From a virus, in the IMG/VR virus record IMGVR_UViG_3300042731_005992, positions 1 through 27,424 of that record: a stretch of DNA of 27,424 nucleotides; one strand, 5' to 3'. How positions within the stretch are numbered: the first letter of the stretch is position 1; each line of letters starts with the position of its first letter. Shown piece by piece: positions 7,255 to 14,377 of this stretch. Below the pieces are notes generated by a model that made no database searches, had not been told where the DNA came from, and worked only from the letters and a program-made list of their open reading frames with translations. A program made the position numbers and the translations under genes.

Positions 7255-8567
7255 CAAAAACTATACATTTCCACGAAGATGTAATATGTCCTGTTTATCG
7301 GTCTTATCTTGATGATTATAAACGGTATAATGTATTTTATGGTGGGGCTTCATCTGGAAAAAGTTATTTTGCAGCTCAAAGAGATGTTTTTCGGTGTATA
7401 AGTGAACAGGGGCATAATTATCTTATTCTTAGAAAAGTTGACAGAACTTCAAAAGATTCTACTTTTGCGGATGTGAAGAAAATAATAACAGACTGGAATC
7501 TCTGGCCATATTTTAAAAAAAATGAAACCGAACAACGATTAAAATGTTTAATTACCGGAAATAATATGATTTTCAAGGGCTTGGATAATCCCGAGAAGAT
7601 CAAGTCAATAACCTTTGAGACAGGGCCGGTCACTGATATCAGGATGGAAGAGGCAACCGAGTTTACATATGATGATTTTAATCAGATAAAACTTAGATTA
7701 AGGGGAGAGGCAAGAGTTCCTAAACAAATAACTTTGACTTTTAATCCTATATCGGCATTGCATTGGGCTAAGAAATACTTTTTTGACATACCGTTACCAT
7801 TAGATAAATGCAGTATTTTGAAGACGACTTATAAAGATAATCCCTTTCTTGAACAGGAGGATATAGAAGAAATCGAACGGATAAAACAAGAGGATCCGAC
7901 TTATTGGAAGGTATATGGTTTAGGTGAATGGGGGGTACTCGGGAATCTGGTATTTCATAATTATGTGATTGAAGAGTTTGATTTCACGGTTAAGGAATTG
8001 CAGAATAATTGCTATGGTCAAGATTACGGGTTTAATCATGCTAACACTTTAATTCCTGTGGGGTTTTATGATGGGGAAATTTATATATGGAATGAAGTAT
8101 ATTTGCTTAAACATACGAATCCTGAGTTTATCCATGTAGTGAATAATACGCCTTGGTTCAGTAAGAAAAACAGGATTACTGCTGATAGTGCAGAACCGGA
8201 CCGGATAACAGAATGGAAAAAACAAGGATATAGGGTTTACCCGGCGAAAAAGGGGAAGGGTTCTTTGAAAACCGGAATTGATTATCTTAGAAGTAAAAGA
8301 ATTCATGTGCATAGAACAAAAGCACCAAATACAGCCAGGGAATTACAGTTATTCAAATATAGAGAGAATTCAGATGGAACTCCTATCGATGAATTTGTAG
8401 AATTATTTGATGATTGTATTGCGGGGATGCGATATGCTACAGAATGGTTATGGTCAAAGGGATTTGGCCGGGCCAGGGCATCCACAGTGAAGAAAAAAAA
8501 GTATGAGGGCAGCGTGTTAGATAAGATAATAGAGGCAGAGAATCGGAGACACGGGAAAAAGGCTTGA
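7251..8567 (+). CDS. terL: Terminase large subunit (PBSX/Terminase_3 family)
   Basis: 438 aa, normal for this family. The protein is the packaging ATPase and headful or cos nuclease. Walker A is G31-GASSGKS38 and Walker B ends in M132-E133-E134 (DIRMEEATEF), followed by the coupling motif LTFNPISALHWAKKYF. The C-terminal RNase H-like nuclease has likely metal ligands D258 (GQDYGF), D312 (TADSAEPDRI) and D387/D388 (ELFDDCIAGMRYA). The start overlaps the stop of the DUF5681 gene. The last codons contain the -35 of a downstream promoter. No sign of damage. Confidence 0.95.
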   Translation: MTKTIHFHEDVICPVYRSYLDDYKRYNVFYGGASSGKSYFAAQRDVFRCISEQGHNYLILRKVDRTSKDSTFADVKKIITDWNLWPYFKKNETEQRLKCLITGNNMIFKGLDNPEKIKSITFETGPVTDIRMEEATEFTYDDFNQIKLRLRGEARVPKQITLTFNPISALHWAKKYFFDIPLPLDKCSILKTTYKDNPFLEQEDIEEIERIKQEDPTYWKVYGLGEWGVLGNLVFHNYVIEEFDFTVKELQNNCYGQDYGFNHANTLIPVGFYDGEIYIWNEVYLLKHTNPEFIHVVNNTPWFSKKNRITADSAEPDRITEWKKQGYRVYPAKKGKGSLKTGIDYLRSKRIHVHRTKAPNTARELQLFKYRENSDGTPIDEFVELFDDCIAGMRYATEWLWSKGFGRARASTVKKKKYEGSVLDKIIEAENRRHGKKA

Positions 8568-8592
8568 CATTTACCGGGGAATTTAGTACTAT
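8564..8592 (+). promoter_or_regulatory. Strong sigma70-type promoter at the terL stop codon
   Basis: TTGACA (8564-8569), 17-bp spacer, TACTAT (8587-8592). The -35 is a perfect consensus match and overlaps the TGA of terL. Predicted transcription start is near 8599, giving a leader of about 44 nt before ATG 8643. The TTTAGTA block around the -10 recurs at the promoter at 27338. Confidence 0.7.
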
Positions 8593-8642
8593 TAGGTATG
8601 GTGTGTGAAATAACCAGAAAAATCTAACTCAAAGGAAAATAT

Positions 8643-8999
8643 ATGGAAACTACAAAGCAAAAATTATGTAGAAATTGTAAACATTATGATTATTCTAATT
8701 ATAGTGATTGGGCGCATGATATTGTTTTTCATACATGTAGGCACCCAAAAGCTCCAAAAGGAAAAAAATATAATTCAGATAATTGTTTTGAGATAAATAA
8801 AAATAATGATTGTACATTGTTTGAAGCAGGAGAACCTATTAACTCGCCTTATTATAAAAAAGAAATTGAAAAACAAGAAGGCGTTATGAGAAGAAGAGCA
8901 AGTGCTAATATTTTTATGGCAACAAGCAAATTTGTAAATCCTGATAAATTTAAGAAAAAAGGATTTTTAAAAAGAATGTTTAAATCTATATTTGGTTAA
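8643..8999 (+). CDS. Small cysteine-rich (zinc-ribbon-like) protein
   Basis: 118 aa, ATG after AAAGGAAA. The N-terminal half has C9-x2-C12 (CRNCKHYDY), then a TCRHPKAP segment and two later cysteines (DNCFE, NDCTLF), a spacing suggestive of a small metal-binding fold. The C-terminal half is basic and helical (KKKGFLKRMFKSIFG), plausible for nucleic acid or membrane contact. It is the first gene behind the strong promoter at 8564 and is followed by a hairpin element, so it may be a single-gene unit expressed apart from the structural operon. AT-rich, no CCGG. Function unknown. Confidence 0.65.
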   Translation: METTKQKLCRNCKHYDYSNYSDWAHDIVFHTCRHPKAPKGKKYNSDNCFEINKNNDCTLFEAGEPINSPYYKKEIEKQEGVMRRRASANIFMATSKFVNPDKFKKKGFLKRMFKSIFG

Positions 9000-9005
9000 A
9001 ACCAT

Positions 9006-9066
9006 AGCCCCCTGTCACCTTATCCTCCTAGGAGAAGGCACATCTTACACACACCAACAGGGGGCT
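9006..9066 (+). terminator. Long GC-rich stem with inner palindrome: terminator or structured RNA
   Basis: AGCCCCCTGT (9006-9015) pairs perfectly with ACAGGGGGCT (9057-9066), a 10-bp stem closing a 41-nt loop. Inside the loop is a second perfect palindrome CTCCTAGGAG (9025-9034). TTATTTG follows the stem, a poor U-tract. The outer stem placement right after a stop codon fits a terminator for the 8643 gene. The size of the loop and the inner palindrome also allow a small structured RNA or a DNA recognition site. Confidence 0.55.
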
Positions 9067-9085
9067 TATTTGAAAAGAGAAGGAA

Positions 9086-9313
9086 ATGGAAAAAGGCAAA
9101 TATGATCCGAAAGAACATGCAGAGTATATTTATAATATGGATTTGCATGAATGTTTAAGTTTTTCAGATGAATTATACGTAACACGAGTTCCAGGTGGAT
9201 GGATTTATGATAGAGCAATGCGTGGTGAAGATCATAGTCAAATAGGATTTTTACAATCTATGTTTGTCCCGTTTAATACTGAATTTCGAGAAATATCAAT
9301 AGAAGATTCATAA
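9086..9313 (+). CDS. Hypothetical 75-aa protein
   Basis: ATG 9086 follows AGAGAAGGA at good spacing, 19 nt after the hairpin element. Acidic and compact, with a central YVTRVPGGWIYDRAM block and a C-terminal FVPFNTEFREI. No cysteine pairs, membrane segment or known domain. It lies between the hairpin element and the promoter of the fibre-like gene, so it may be an independently expressed small accessory gene. Function unknown. Confidence 0.6.
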   Translation: MEKGKYDPKEHAEYIYNMDLHECLSFSDELYVTRVPGGWIYDRAMRGEDHSQIGFLQSMFVPFNTEFREISIEDS

Positions 9314-9336
9314 ATATCAGTAAAAGTAAAAAATCC

Positions 9337-9365
9337 TTGCAATATTTTATAAATAATGCTATACT
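9337..9365 (+). promoter_or_regulatory. Promoter placed right at the fibre gene start
   Basis: TTGCAA (9337-9342), 17-bp spacer, TATACT (9360-9365), with an extended -10 TG at 9357-9358. The expected transcription start (about 9371-9373) coincides with the ATG at 9373, predicting a leaderless or nearly leaderless transcript. Confidence 0.68.
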
Positions 9366-9372
9366 CTAAGAA

Positions 9373-10821
9373 ATGCCTATATTCACCCAACCCAGGGGAA
9401 CCTGGATAGATGAATCACTTATCGATCATAACCTATTAAACAATCTGCAAGGGGGGCAGGCCGGACAATACTATCATTTTACGGCTGCTGAATATGTAGA
9501 TTTCGGCAATATACCCACAACTTATTTAAAACTTGATGCTTCAAATGACCCGGTAACCGGACAATTAGATATGTCAAATCATATAATACCTACAACAAAA
9601 GCTTTATATGACCTGGGCAGCTCATCTCTTTTCTGGAGAACCCTTTACTTAAGTAATAACGGCGGGAATGTTGCTTTATGCGAAGGGGTTCAGTCCGGGG
9701 GTGGGCCTACTAATTACACTTTCAATTGTGGTGGTGGCCAGTTCGGAGGTGATCAAAATCAAGGTGGGACGTTTACTTTCAAGATGAATGATATTTCAAG
9801 TTCATTAGGTACATGCAGAAATTTTCTTGTATTAGATCCGGGCAGACCGGATGTTTTTGCAGCCGGGACAACCAATGATGTTATTTTCCAGGCTTATAAT
9901 GGGATAGCCACATATGGTTTTGTATCTAGCTTTGGCGGTTGGAATGATATTGAATACGGGCTTGAACTACGCAGGATATCAGGGACGGAAACCTTTGCGA
10001 AAACACTGATATTTGATAATCAAATTCCGGTAAGCGATTTTAGGCGGTCGATAGATTTTAGAATCGGCAGTGTAAATAAATTGACTATCGAAAATGATGG
10101 AACAGTCTTAGCTGTGGATAGGCTCCAAACTCCATTTTTAAATGCGACAGTGATTACAAATGGGTTCAGTATTGGTATAGAAGGAGCGGGCACTTCATCA
10201 TGGACTGGATATCCTAATTTTTTTGGACTTAATTGGTTTGATTATATAACAGTGTTTTCCACAACGACCAATCTACCAATGTGTTTGGGAATATTTCCAA
10301 ATGGAACAGGTAATGCTGGTTATGTAAATGTGTACAATAATGGTAATATAGGTGCAACCGCCTGGTTAGAAATGGGTGTAAGAGGGGCTATTGCTGAATT
10401 GGTCGTCCGGGATTTTTCACAAACTACAAATATCACAACGCTTAATATTGGAAGTGGCGGGAATGATTTTCCTACATTTGATGTCACCTGTACTACGCTG
10501 ACAGACATCAATCTGATTTTTGCCGGGGTAACATATTATAATTTTACTTCAACCTTATTGACTTTTTCAGATGCGGTGAATATGGCATTTAACACAGCAA
10601 CCGGAACAAAAATAGGGACAGCGACAAATCAGAAATTAGCTTTCTATAATTCAATACCTATCGTACAGCCTTCCAGTACTGGGCAAACAGCCGGACATAC
10701 CGGAGGTGTAGGAGCAAATATACAAGTGGATTCAACTTTTACTGGGGGTGTCGGAGCAATAGCATATACGATAGGGGATATAGTAAGACATCTAAAAAAC
10801 TTAGGTTTAATCGCTGCATAG
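9373..10821 (+). CDS. Tail-fibre-like virion protein
   Basis: 482 aa, Gly/Ser/Thr/Asn-rich and beta-strand-rich throughout. N-terminal features typical of fibre proteins: GGQAGQYYHFTAAEY, then LKLDASNDPVTGQL and the shaft-type repeat KALYDLGSSSLFWRTLYL. The C-terminal block ATGTKIGTATNQKLAFYNS plus VQPSS and IGDIVRHLKNLGLI is a module shared by many phage fibre and appendage proteins. The likely role is receptor contact or surface decoration. Fibre genes usually follow the baseplate genes. Here it precedes the portal gene and has its own promoter. No Shine-Dalgarno lies before ATG 9373. The start is kept because the N-terminal sequence looks complete and the promoter abuts it. Confidence 0.8.
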   Translation: MPIFTQPRGTWIDESLIDHNLLNNLQGGQAGQYYHFTAAEYVDFGNIPTTYLKLDASNDPVTGQLDMSNHIIPTTKALYDLGSSSLFWRTLYLSNNGGNVALCEGVQSGGGPTNYTFNCGGGQFGGDQNQGGTFTFKMNDISSSLGTCRNFLVLDPGRPDVFAAGTTNDVIFQAYNGIATYGFVSSFGGWNDIEYGLELRRISGTETFAKTLIFDNQIPVSDFRRSIDFRIGSVNKLTIENDGTVLAVDRLQTPFLNATVITNGFSIGIEGAGTSSWTGYPNFFGLNWFDYITVFSTTTNLPMCLGIFPNGTGNAGYVNVYNNGNIGATAWLEMGVRGAIAELVVRDFSQTTNITTLNIGSGGNDFPTFDVTCTTLTDINLIFAGVTYYNFTSTLLTFSDAVNMAFNTATGTKIGTATNQKLAFYNSIPIVQPSSTGQTAGHTGGVGANIQVDSTFTGGVGAIAYTIGDIVRHLKNLGLIAA

Positions 10822-10829
10822 GAGGAAAT

Positions 10830-11123
10830 ATGGCTTTACAGATGAGGCAAACAAGCTTTATTACAAAATTATCTTTATTTGTTAATAAAATGGAAGCATT
10901 ATGGTATGAAGGTATGTGTCTTGAGAAATGTTTTGATGAGGAATTTGATACTGAAAAAGACAACGCTTTAGATGAGGTAACGCAGGATATAGAAAATAGT
11001 TATGGTTTCAGCGCTACAAACATAGAAGATGCAATCACGGCGATAAAACAATTTAGAAATTATTATGAAGGAAATGCCGTTATTACCAATGAATATGGAA
11101 AGGATATACGCCGAATAAAATGA
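10830..11123 (+). CDS. Helical hypothetical protein downstream of fibre gene
   Basis: 97 aa with a strong AGGAGG site (about 10820-10825) before ATG 10830, 8 nt after the fibre gene stop. It is helical and acidic (CFDEEFDTEKDNALDEV; NIEDAITAIKQFRNYY). The stop overlaps the next ATG (ATGA at 11120). Adjacent small genes to fibres are often chaperones or virion accessory proteins, but nothing in the sequence identifies which. Function unknown. Confidence 0.62.
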   Translation: MALQMRQTSFITKLSLFVNKMEALWYEGMCLEKCFDEEFDTEKDNALDEVTQDIENSYGFSATNIEDAITAIKQFRNYYEGNAVITNEYGKDIRRIK

Positions 11124-11368
11124 GCGGAATAAATCAACAGATACAAGCAGCGCAATTACTCGGGAAGGAAATTATTGAAGAATACAAAATGATTGAAGGT
11201 AATTTTTGCGTTGTAGTCATAATAAAGGCTGGAAAAGATCAGTCGTTTCCTATCCCCATGAAAAAAGAAGAAGTTCTGAAAAAGCTTGAAAAGGAAAAAA
11301 CTGATTTACAAACCCGATTAAAAAAGGTAGAATCTGATATAAAAACGATTAAAGGAATGAAATGTTGA
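11120..11368 (+). CDS. Small protein with C-terminal coiled coil
   Basis: 82 aa, starts at an ATGA overlap. An N-terminal helix (QIQAAQLLGKEIIEEY) leads to a short beta segment (NFCVVVIIKAG), then a strongly charged coiled coil from about residue 48 to the end (EEVLKKLEKEKTDLQTRLKK). It could be an oligomerising accessory or chaperone. It overlaps the next gene by 7 nt. Function unknown. Confidence 0.6.
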   Translation: MSGINQQIQAAQLLGKEIIEEYKMIEGNFCVVVIIKAGKDQSFPIPMKKEEVLKKLEKEKTDLQTRLKKVESDIKTIKGMKC

Positions 11369-11787
11369 TAGTGTCATTCTTTACAGAGCAGGGAGCGCCG
11401 AAAATCGGATTATCACCAACCGTGGATATTGTAGATATAGAAGCGGATAGTCTGGTAGTGAATGGAGCTACTATGTCTGCATTAACTACTATGACTCATT
11501 GTTATACATATAATTTTACCGGGTATAATGAGTTAAAAAAATATGCAATTACCGTGGATGGAGGGGGAGCTTTAAATAATCTTGACCGGTATCAATATGC
11601 TGACAATATAGGCGGTGACGTGGAAATGGTACGAAAAAAAATTACGAATACCGGGGAACTGGATGGAAGTAATAATATATTTACTGACTATGATGATGAT
11701 CAAGTAACAGCTTTGCGGACCTTTATATTTAAGGACATCAACGGAAATCCGACAAATCGGAATGTGTTTAAAAAGGAACGTAATTGA
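11362..11787 (+). CDS. Probable virion accessory protein, beta-rich
   Basis: 141 aa, ATG 11362 behind AAAGGA inside the end of the previous gene. Beta-rich segments include KIGLSPTVDIVDIEADSLVV, YTYNFTGYNELKKYAITVDG and a C-terminal KDINGNPTNRNVFKKERN. The YNFTGYNE...YAITVDGG pattern resembles small beta-sandwich proteins seen in phage structural clusters, so a virion surface or adaptor role is likely by context. No enzyme motif seen. Confidence 0.58.
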   Translation: MLIVSFFTEQGAPKIGLSPTVDIVDIEADSLVVNGATMSALTTMTHCYTYNFTGYNELKKYAITVDGGGALNNLDRYQYADNIGGDVEMVRKKITNTGELDGSNNIFTDYDDDQVTALRTFIFKDINGNPTNRNVFKKERN

Positions 11788-11984
11788 GTTTTATAGTAAG
11801 CGAAGGATATGGACCGGAGGGCATGACAGACGATAGCGTAGGCGTAGATTTTGGCATAGATAACGAAATTACCATGACTATGAATTTAGCTGTGGATGAT
11901 AATGAAATAGCCATTAAAATTTCAGATGACAATATTGAAATAAGCCTGGATGTAATCAACATAGACGTGGATATAGGAGAATAA
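11784..11984 (+). CDS. Small, very acidic beta-rich protein (TTG start)
   Basis: 66 aa. The start is TTG at 11784, supported by AAAAGGAA (about 11771-11778) and by the TTGA overlap with the upstream stop, the same junction geometry as the ATGA overlaps elsewhere. The protein has many Asp and Glu and almost no basic residues, with alternating hydrophobic/acidic strands (NEITMTMNLAVDDNEIAIKI). It could be a small calcium- or cation-stabilised beta layer of a virion protein complex. Function unknown. Confidence 0.58.
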   Translation: MSFIVSEGYGPEGMTDDSVGVDFGIDNEITMTMNLAVDDNEIAIKISDDNIEISLDVINIDVDIGE

Positions 11985-11985
11985 C

Positions 11986-12327
11986 ATGGCAGATATAACG
12001 ATAAAAAAAGGTGAAGGTAAATGGTTGCAATTTACGATTACCCGGGATAATGATGTAATAGACCTGTCCGCAGCAACTTTCAAACTCGGAATAAAAGCTG
12101 ATATAGATGATGTGGCTTATCTTATTGAAAAGACAACGGTAGATTTCGACACATCACAAGCAGCCGTGGGAATTGTCCGGGTAAATCTTAGTGCTACGGA
12201 CACGGATGGATTGACCGGAGACACAACTTACAAAATGGAACTTAAGATTATCATAACAGCAGATGTTGACGTGGATAAATCTGTGACTTATGATTTGCGT
12301 ATAGAAAAATCTGTTATACATGATTAA
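11986..12327 (+). CDS. BppU-like N-terminal-type Ig-fold protein, probable virion component
   Basis: 113 aa, ATG 11986 after ATAGGAGAATAAC. The pattern IKKGEGKWLQFTITRDNDVI, LSAATFKLGIKAD, GIVRVNLSATDTDGL and TTYKMELKIII with a final strand VTYDLRIEKSV is that of the small beta-sandwich found in baseplate upper proteins and similar phage adaptors (strand, 'D(V)IDLS', 'A(T)F'). Assignment is by pattern and context, not certain. It belongs to the run of small genes behind the fibre gene. Confidence 0.6.
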   Translation: MADITIKKGEGKWLQFTITRDNDVIDLSAATFKLGIKADIDDVAYLIEKTTVDFDTSQAAVGIVRVNLSATDTDGLTGDTTYKMELKIIITADVDVDKSVTYDLRIEKSVIHD

Positions 12328-12336
12328 GGAGGGATT

Positions 12337-12711
12337 ATGAGTTGGCTTGAAAATAGAACGTTACCGGTAGCAAAACGCAAGCACTACCAGGTATATTACC
12401 GGGGTGCAAGCGGGATGAGCGATTACCTTAGTTTAGGAGTGCCATTCATTCTAAACGCTGTGATATTTATAATGTCTGCTGCTCATCCGAGTGTAGAATA
12501 TATGCATTGGTATCTTGTATATTCGCAGTTTTCGTTTGTATTGAAATTCTTTTCTACGGGAAACCTTAGCACTTCCTTTGCAGCAATATACAGGGCGGAA
12601 GGAAGTCAAATATATTTAGGAGCTTATGACCGGATACTGTTTTCTATGACGTTATCTGGGACAAATACAAACTGGAATATGATTGTAGATGGATGGTCGG
12701 TGATTGAATGA
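12337..12711 (+). CDS. Hypothetical beta-rich protein, probable virion accessory
   Basis: 124 aa with an AAGGAGG site (about 12326-12332). Aromatic- and serine-rich; segments such as KHYQVYYRGASGMSDYL, YLVYSQFSFVLKFFSTG and TNWNMIVDGWSVIE look like a compact beta fold, and the hydrophobic part (PFILNAVIFIMSAA) is short for a membrane span. The stop overlaps the next start (ATGATG). It may contribute to receptor binding or decoration with the preceding genes. I do not recognise the family. Confidence 0.55.
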   Translation: MSWLENRTLPVAKRKHYQVYYRGASGMSDYLSLGVPFILNAVIFIMSAAHPSVEYMHWYLVYSQFSFVLKFFSTGNLSTSFAAIYRAEGSQIYLGAYDRILFSMTLSGTNTNWNMIVDGWSVIE

Positions 12712-13016
12712 TGGAAAAATATCTAACTTTTTTAGTAAAAGAAAATAGAATTGGAATATTTAAGATTACACAGACTTTATTGGAAAATATTTCAAGAAAG
12801 AGAATAAATGCAATTTTCAAAGATGTTATAATAACCCATGCAAAAAGTTTTTATCATAATAAACAAATAGAATATGCAGGATATTCAATACATTTTGAGG
12901 CAATTAAAGAAGGTGATAAAATACCTGTTTACACATTTGAATGTGAAATTGATAAGAATTATAATATTGTAAAATCAAAATGGGTAAAAGTAGAAGGTGA
13001 ATATGGGTTTTCTTGA
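12708..13016 (+). CDS. AT-rich hypothetical protein before the portal gene
   Basis: 102 aa, ATG at 12708 (or 12711) at an ATGA junction. It mixes an N-terminal strand and helix (YLTFLVKENRIGIFKITQTL) with a C-terminal beta part (YAGYSIHFEAIKEGDKIPVY). Codon use is sharply AT-rich, with AGA for Arg and no CCGG sites, while its neighbours on both sides use CGG and contain many CCGG. This suggests a later insertion. It overlaps the portal gene start by 14 nt, so it did not break the operon. Function unknown. Confidence 0.58.
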   Translation: MMEKYLTFLVKENRIGIFKITQTLLENISRKRINAIFKDVIITHAKSFYHNKQIEYAGYSIHFEAIKEGDKIPVYTFECEIDKNYNIVKSKWVKVEGEYGFS

Positions 13017-14325
13017 TTGGTTCCGAAAAAAAGAGCCAGTATTAAAAAAACAATACTCTGGGGTTGCTACTACAAAGATGGGACAGGTAAAGTGGTCTGG
13101 TAAGGATTATGAAAACTTTGCTAAGGAAGCCTACATAAAAAATGTAATAGCTTTTCGATGTATATATGAGATAGCGAAATCCGGGGCGCAAGTTGAATGG
13201 AGTATTAAACGGGAAGTAAACGGAAAAAAGGAAAAAGTAACCGGGACACCTTACGACCATCTTATAAAACGACCAAATCATGAGGATTCATTTGGATTTC
13301 TTATGATGAAAACTATATCTTTCTGGGAAATAGCAGGCAATACATATCCCCGGCAAGTATTAAGGCAGACAGGTGAAGACAAGGGAATTCCCCTTGAATT
13401 GCATGTAATGCGGCCAGATAAAATGTCAATAATATGTAATGATAATGGTGTTATTACAGGATATAAATATACGAAAAGCTTTGGGAATGAAATAATTTAT
13501 CCTGTGGATCCAATAACAGGGGAATCAGAAATCCTGCAAATAAAATGGTTCAATCCAGTAGATGAGTTATACGGCCTTTCTCCGGTAGAACCCGGTAGCA
13601 TGTCAATAGACACAAATAACGAAGCGACAAAATGGAATATGCGGTTATTGCAGAATGAGGCCCGGATAGGGCTTATTTATTTATTCAACGGGATTCTAAG
13701 CGAAGATGATTACGATAAGGTTGTGGAAAATATCCGAGATTTTGAGGGTGCGGATAATGCCGGGAAATCTTTGGTGCTTGAATCAGAGAATGCGGTTGAT
13801 GTAAAACCTTATGCATGGAATCCGAAAGAAATCGATTTTATCGAAGGCTGGAGACAAACGGCCAGGTCTACATGTTTCGCTTTTGGTATGCCGCCGCAAT
13901 TGGTAGGAATACCGGGTGATAATACTTATAGCAATTATAAGGAAGCCAGACAAGCACTTTGGGAAGAGACAAATCTGTTTACACTTAATTTATTGAGAGG
14001 TGAATTGAATAATTGGCTTTTCAAAACAGATGAATCCGGGCTGATGATAGACTATGATACCGATAACGTCCCTGCCTTGGCAGAAAAACAGACTATGTTA
14101 TGGAAACGGGCGGAAGAGAGTAATTTTCTTACCATAAACGAAAAGCGAGAAATGGTAGGAAAAGATCCGGTTCCTGGGGGCGATGTATTACTTGTACCCG
14201 CAAATATGCTACCACTGGGTGGGGAGCCGGTCCCGCAAGAGCCGGAACCTGGACAGGCCGGAAAAATACTGAATATGGATGATAAGCAGGCCCGGGTATT
14301 AATGGGTATAGAAGGAAAAACTTAG
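13003..14325 (+). CDS. Portal protein (HK97 type, PF04860)
   Basis: 440 aa from ATG 13003. I reject the in-frame GTG 12997 because GAAGG (about 12994-12998) is properly spaced from 13003 and the protein then begins MGFLDWFRKKEP, a typical portal start. Twelve copies of such proteins form the DNA channel at one capsid vertex. Family blocks seen: LELHVMRPDKMSII, EILQIKWFNPVDELYGLSPV, NEARIGLIYLFNGILSEDD, DFIEGWRQTARSTCFAFGMP and PQLVGIPGDNTYSNYKEAR, then a proline/glutamate-rich C-terminus. Complete and in-frame. Confidence 0.93.
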   Translation: MGFLDWFRKKEPVLKKQYSGVATTKMGQVKWSGKDYENFAKEAYIKNVIAFRCIYEIAKSGAQVEWSIKREVNGKKEKVTGTPYDHLIKRPNHEDSFGFLMMKTISFWEIAGNTYPRQVLRQTGEDKGIPLELHVMRPDKMSIICNDNGVITGYKYTKSFGNEIIYPVDPITGESEILQIKWFNPVDELYGLSPVEPGSMSIDTNNEATKWNMRLLQNEARIGLIYLFNGILSEDDYDKVVENIRDFEGADNAGKSLVLESENAVDVKPYAWNPKEIDFIEGWRQTARSTCFAFGMPPQLVGIPGDNTYSNYKEARQALWEETNLFTLNLLRGELNNWLFKTDESGLMIDYDTDNVPALAEKQTMLWKRAEESNFLTINEKREMVGKDPVPGGDVLLVPANMLPLGGEPVPQEPEPGQAGKILNMDDKQARVLMGIEGKT

Positions 14326-14339
14326 AAAGGAAAAAGTAC

Positions 14340-14368
14340 TTGCATTTATTACAGGAAAGGTATAAACT
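14340..14368 (+). promoter_or_regulatory. Promoter before the minor head protein gene
   Basis: TTGCAT (14340-14345), 17-bp spacer, TAAACT (14363-14368). The -35 block CTTGCAT matches that of the promoter at 9337. The expected start (about 14374-14376) is only 2-4 nt before ATG 14378. An AGGAAAGG at 14353-14360 is too far (17 nt) from the ATG unless the GTATA/TATAC inverted repeat (14360-14375) folds. The -10 is a modest match, so this is less certain than the other promoters. Confidence 0.45.
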
Positions 14369-14377
14369 ACTATACAA

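Noticed and set aside
8598-8627. Nine-codon ORF after the promoter at 8564 (possible leader peptide)
   Set aside because: Its ATG coincides with the predicted transcription start, it has no ribosome site, and its composition gives no attenuator-type codon run.
12337-12711. Membrane protein or holin
   Set aside because: The hydrophobic stretch is short and interrupted, the rest is soluble beta-rich sequence, and there is no endolysin gene nearby.
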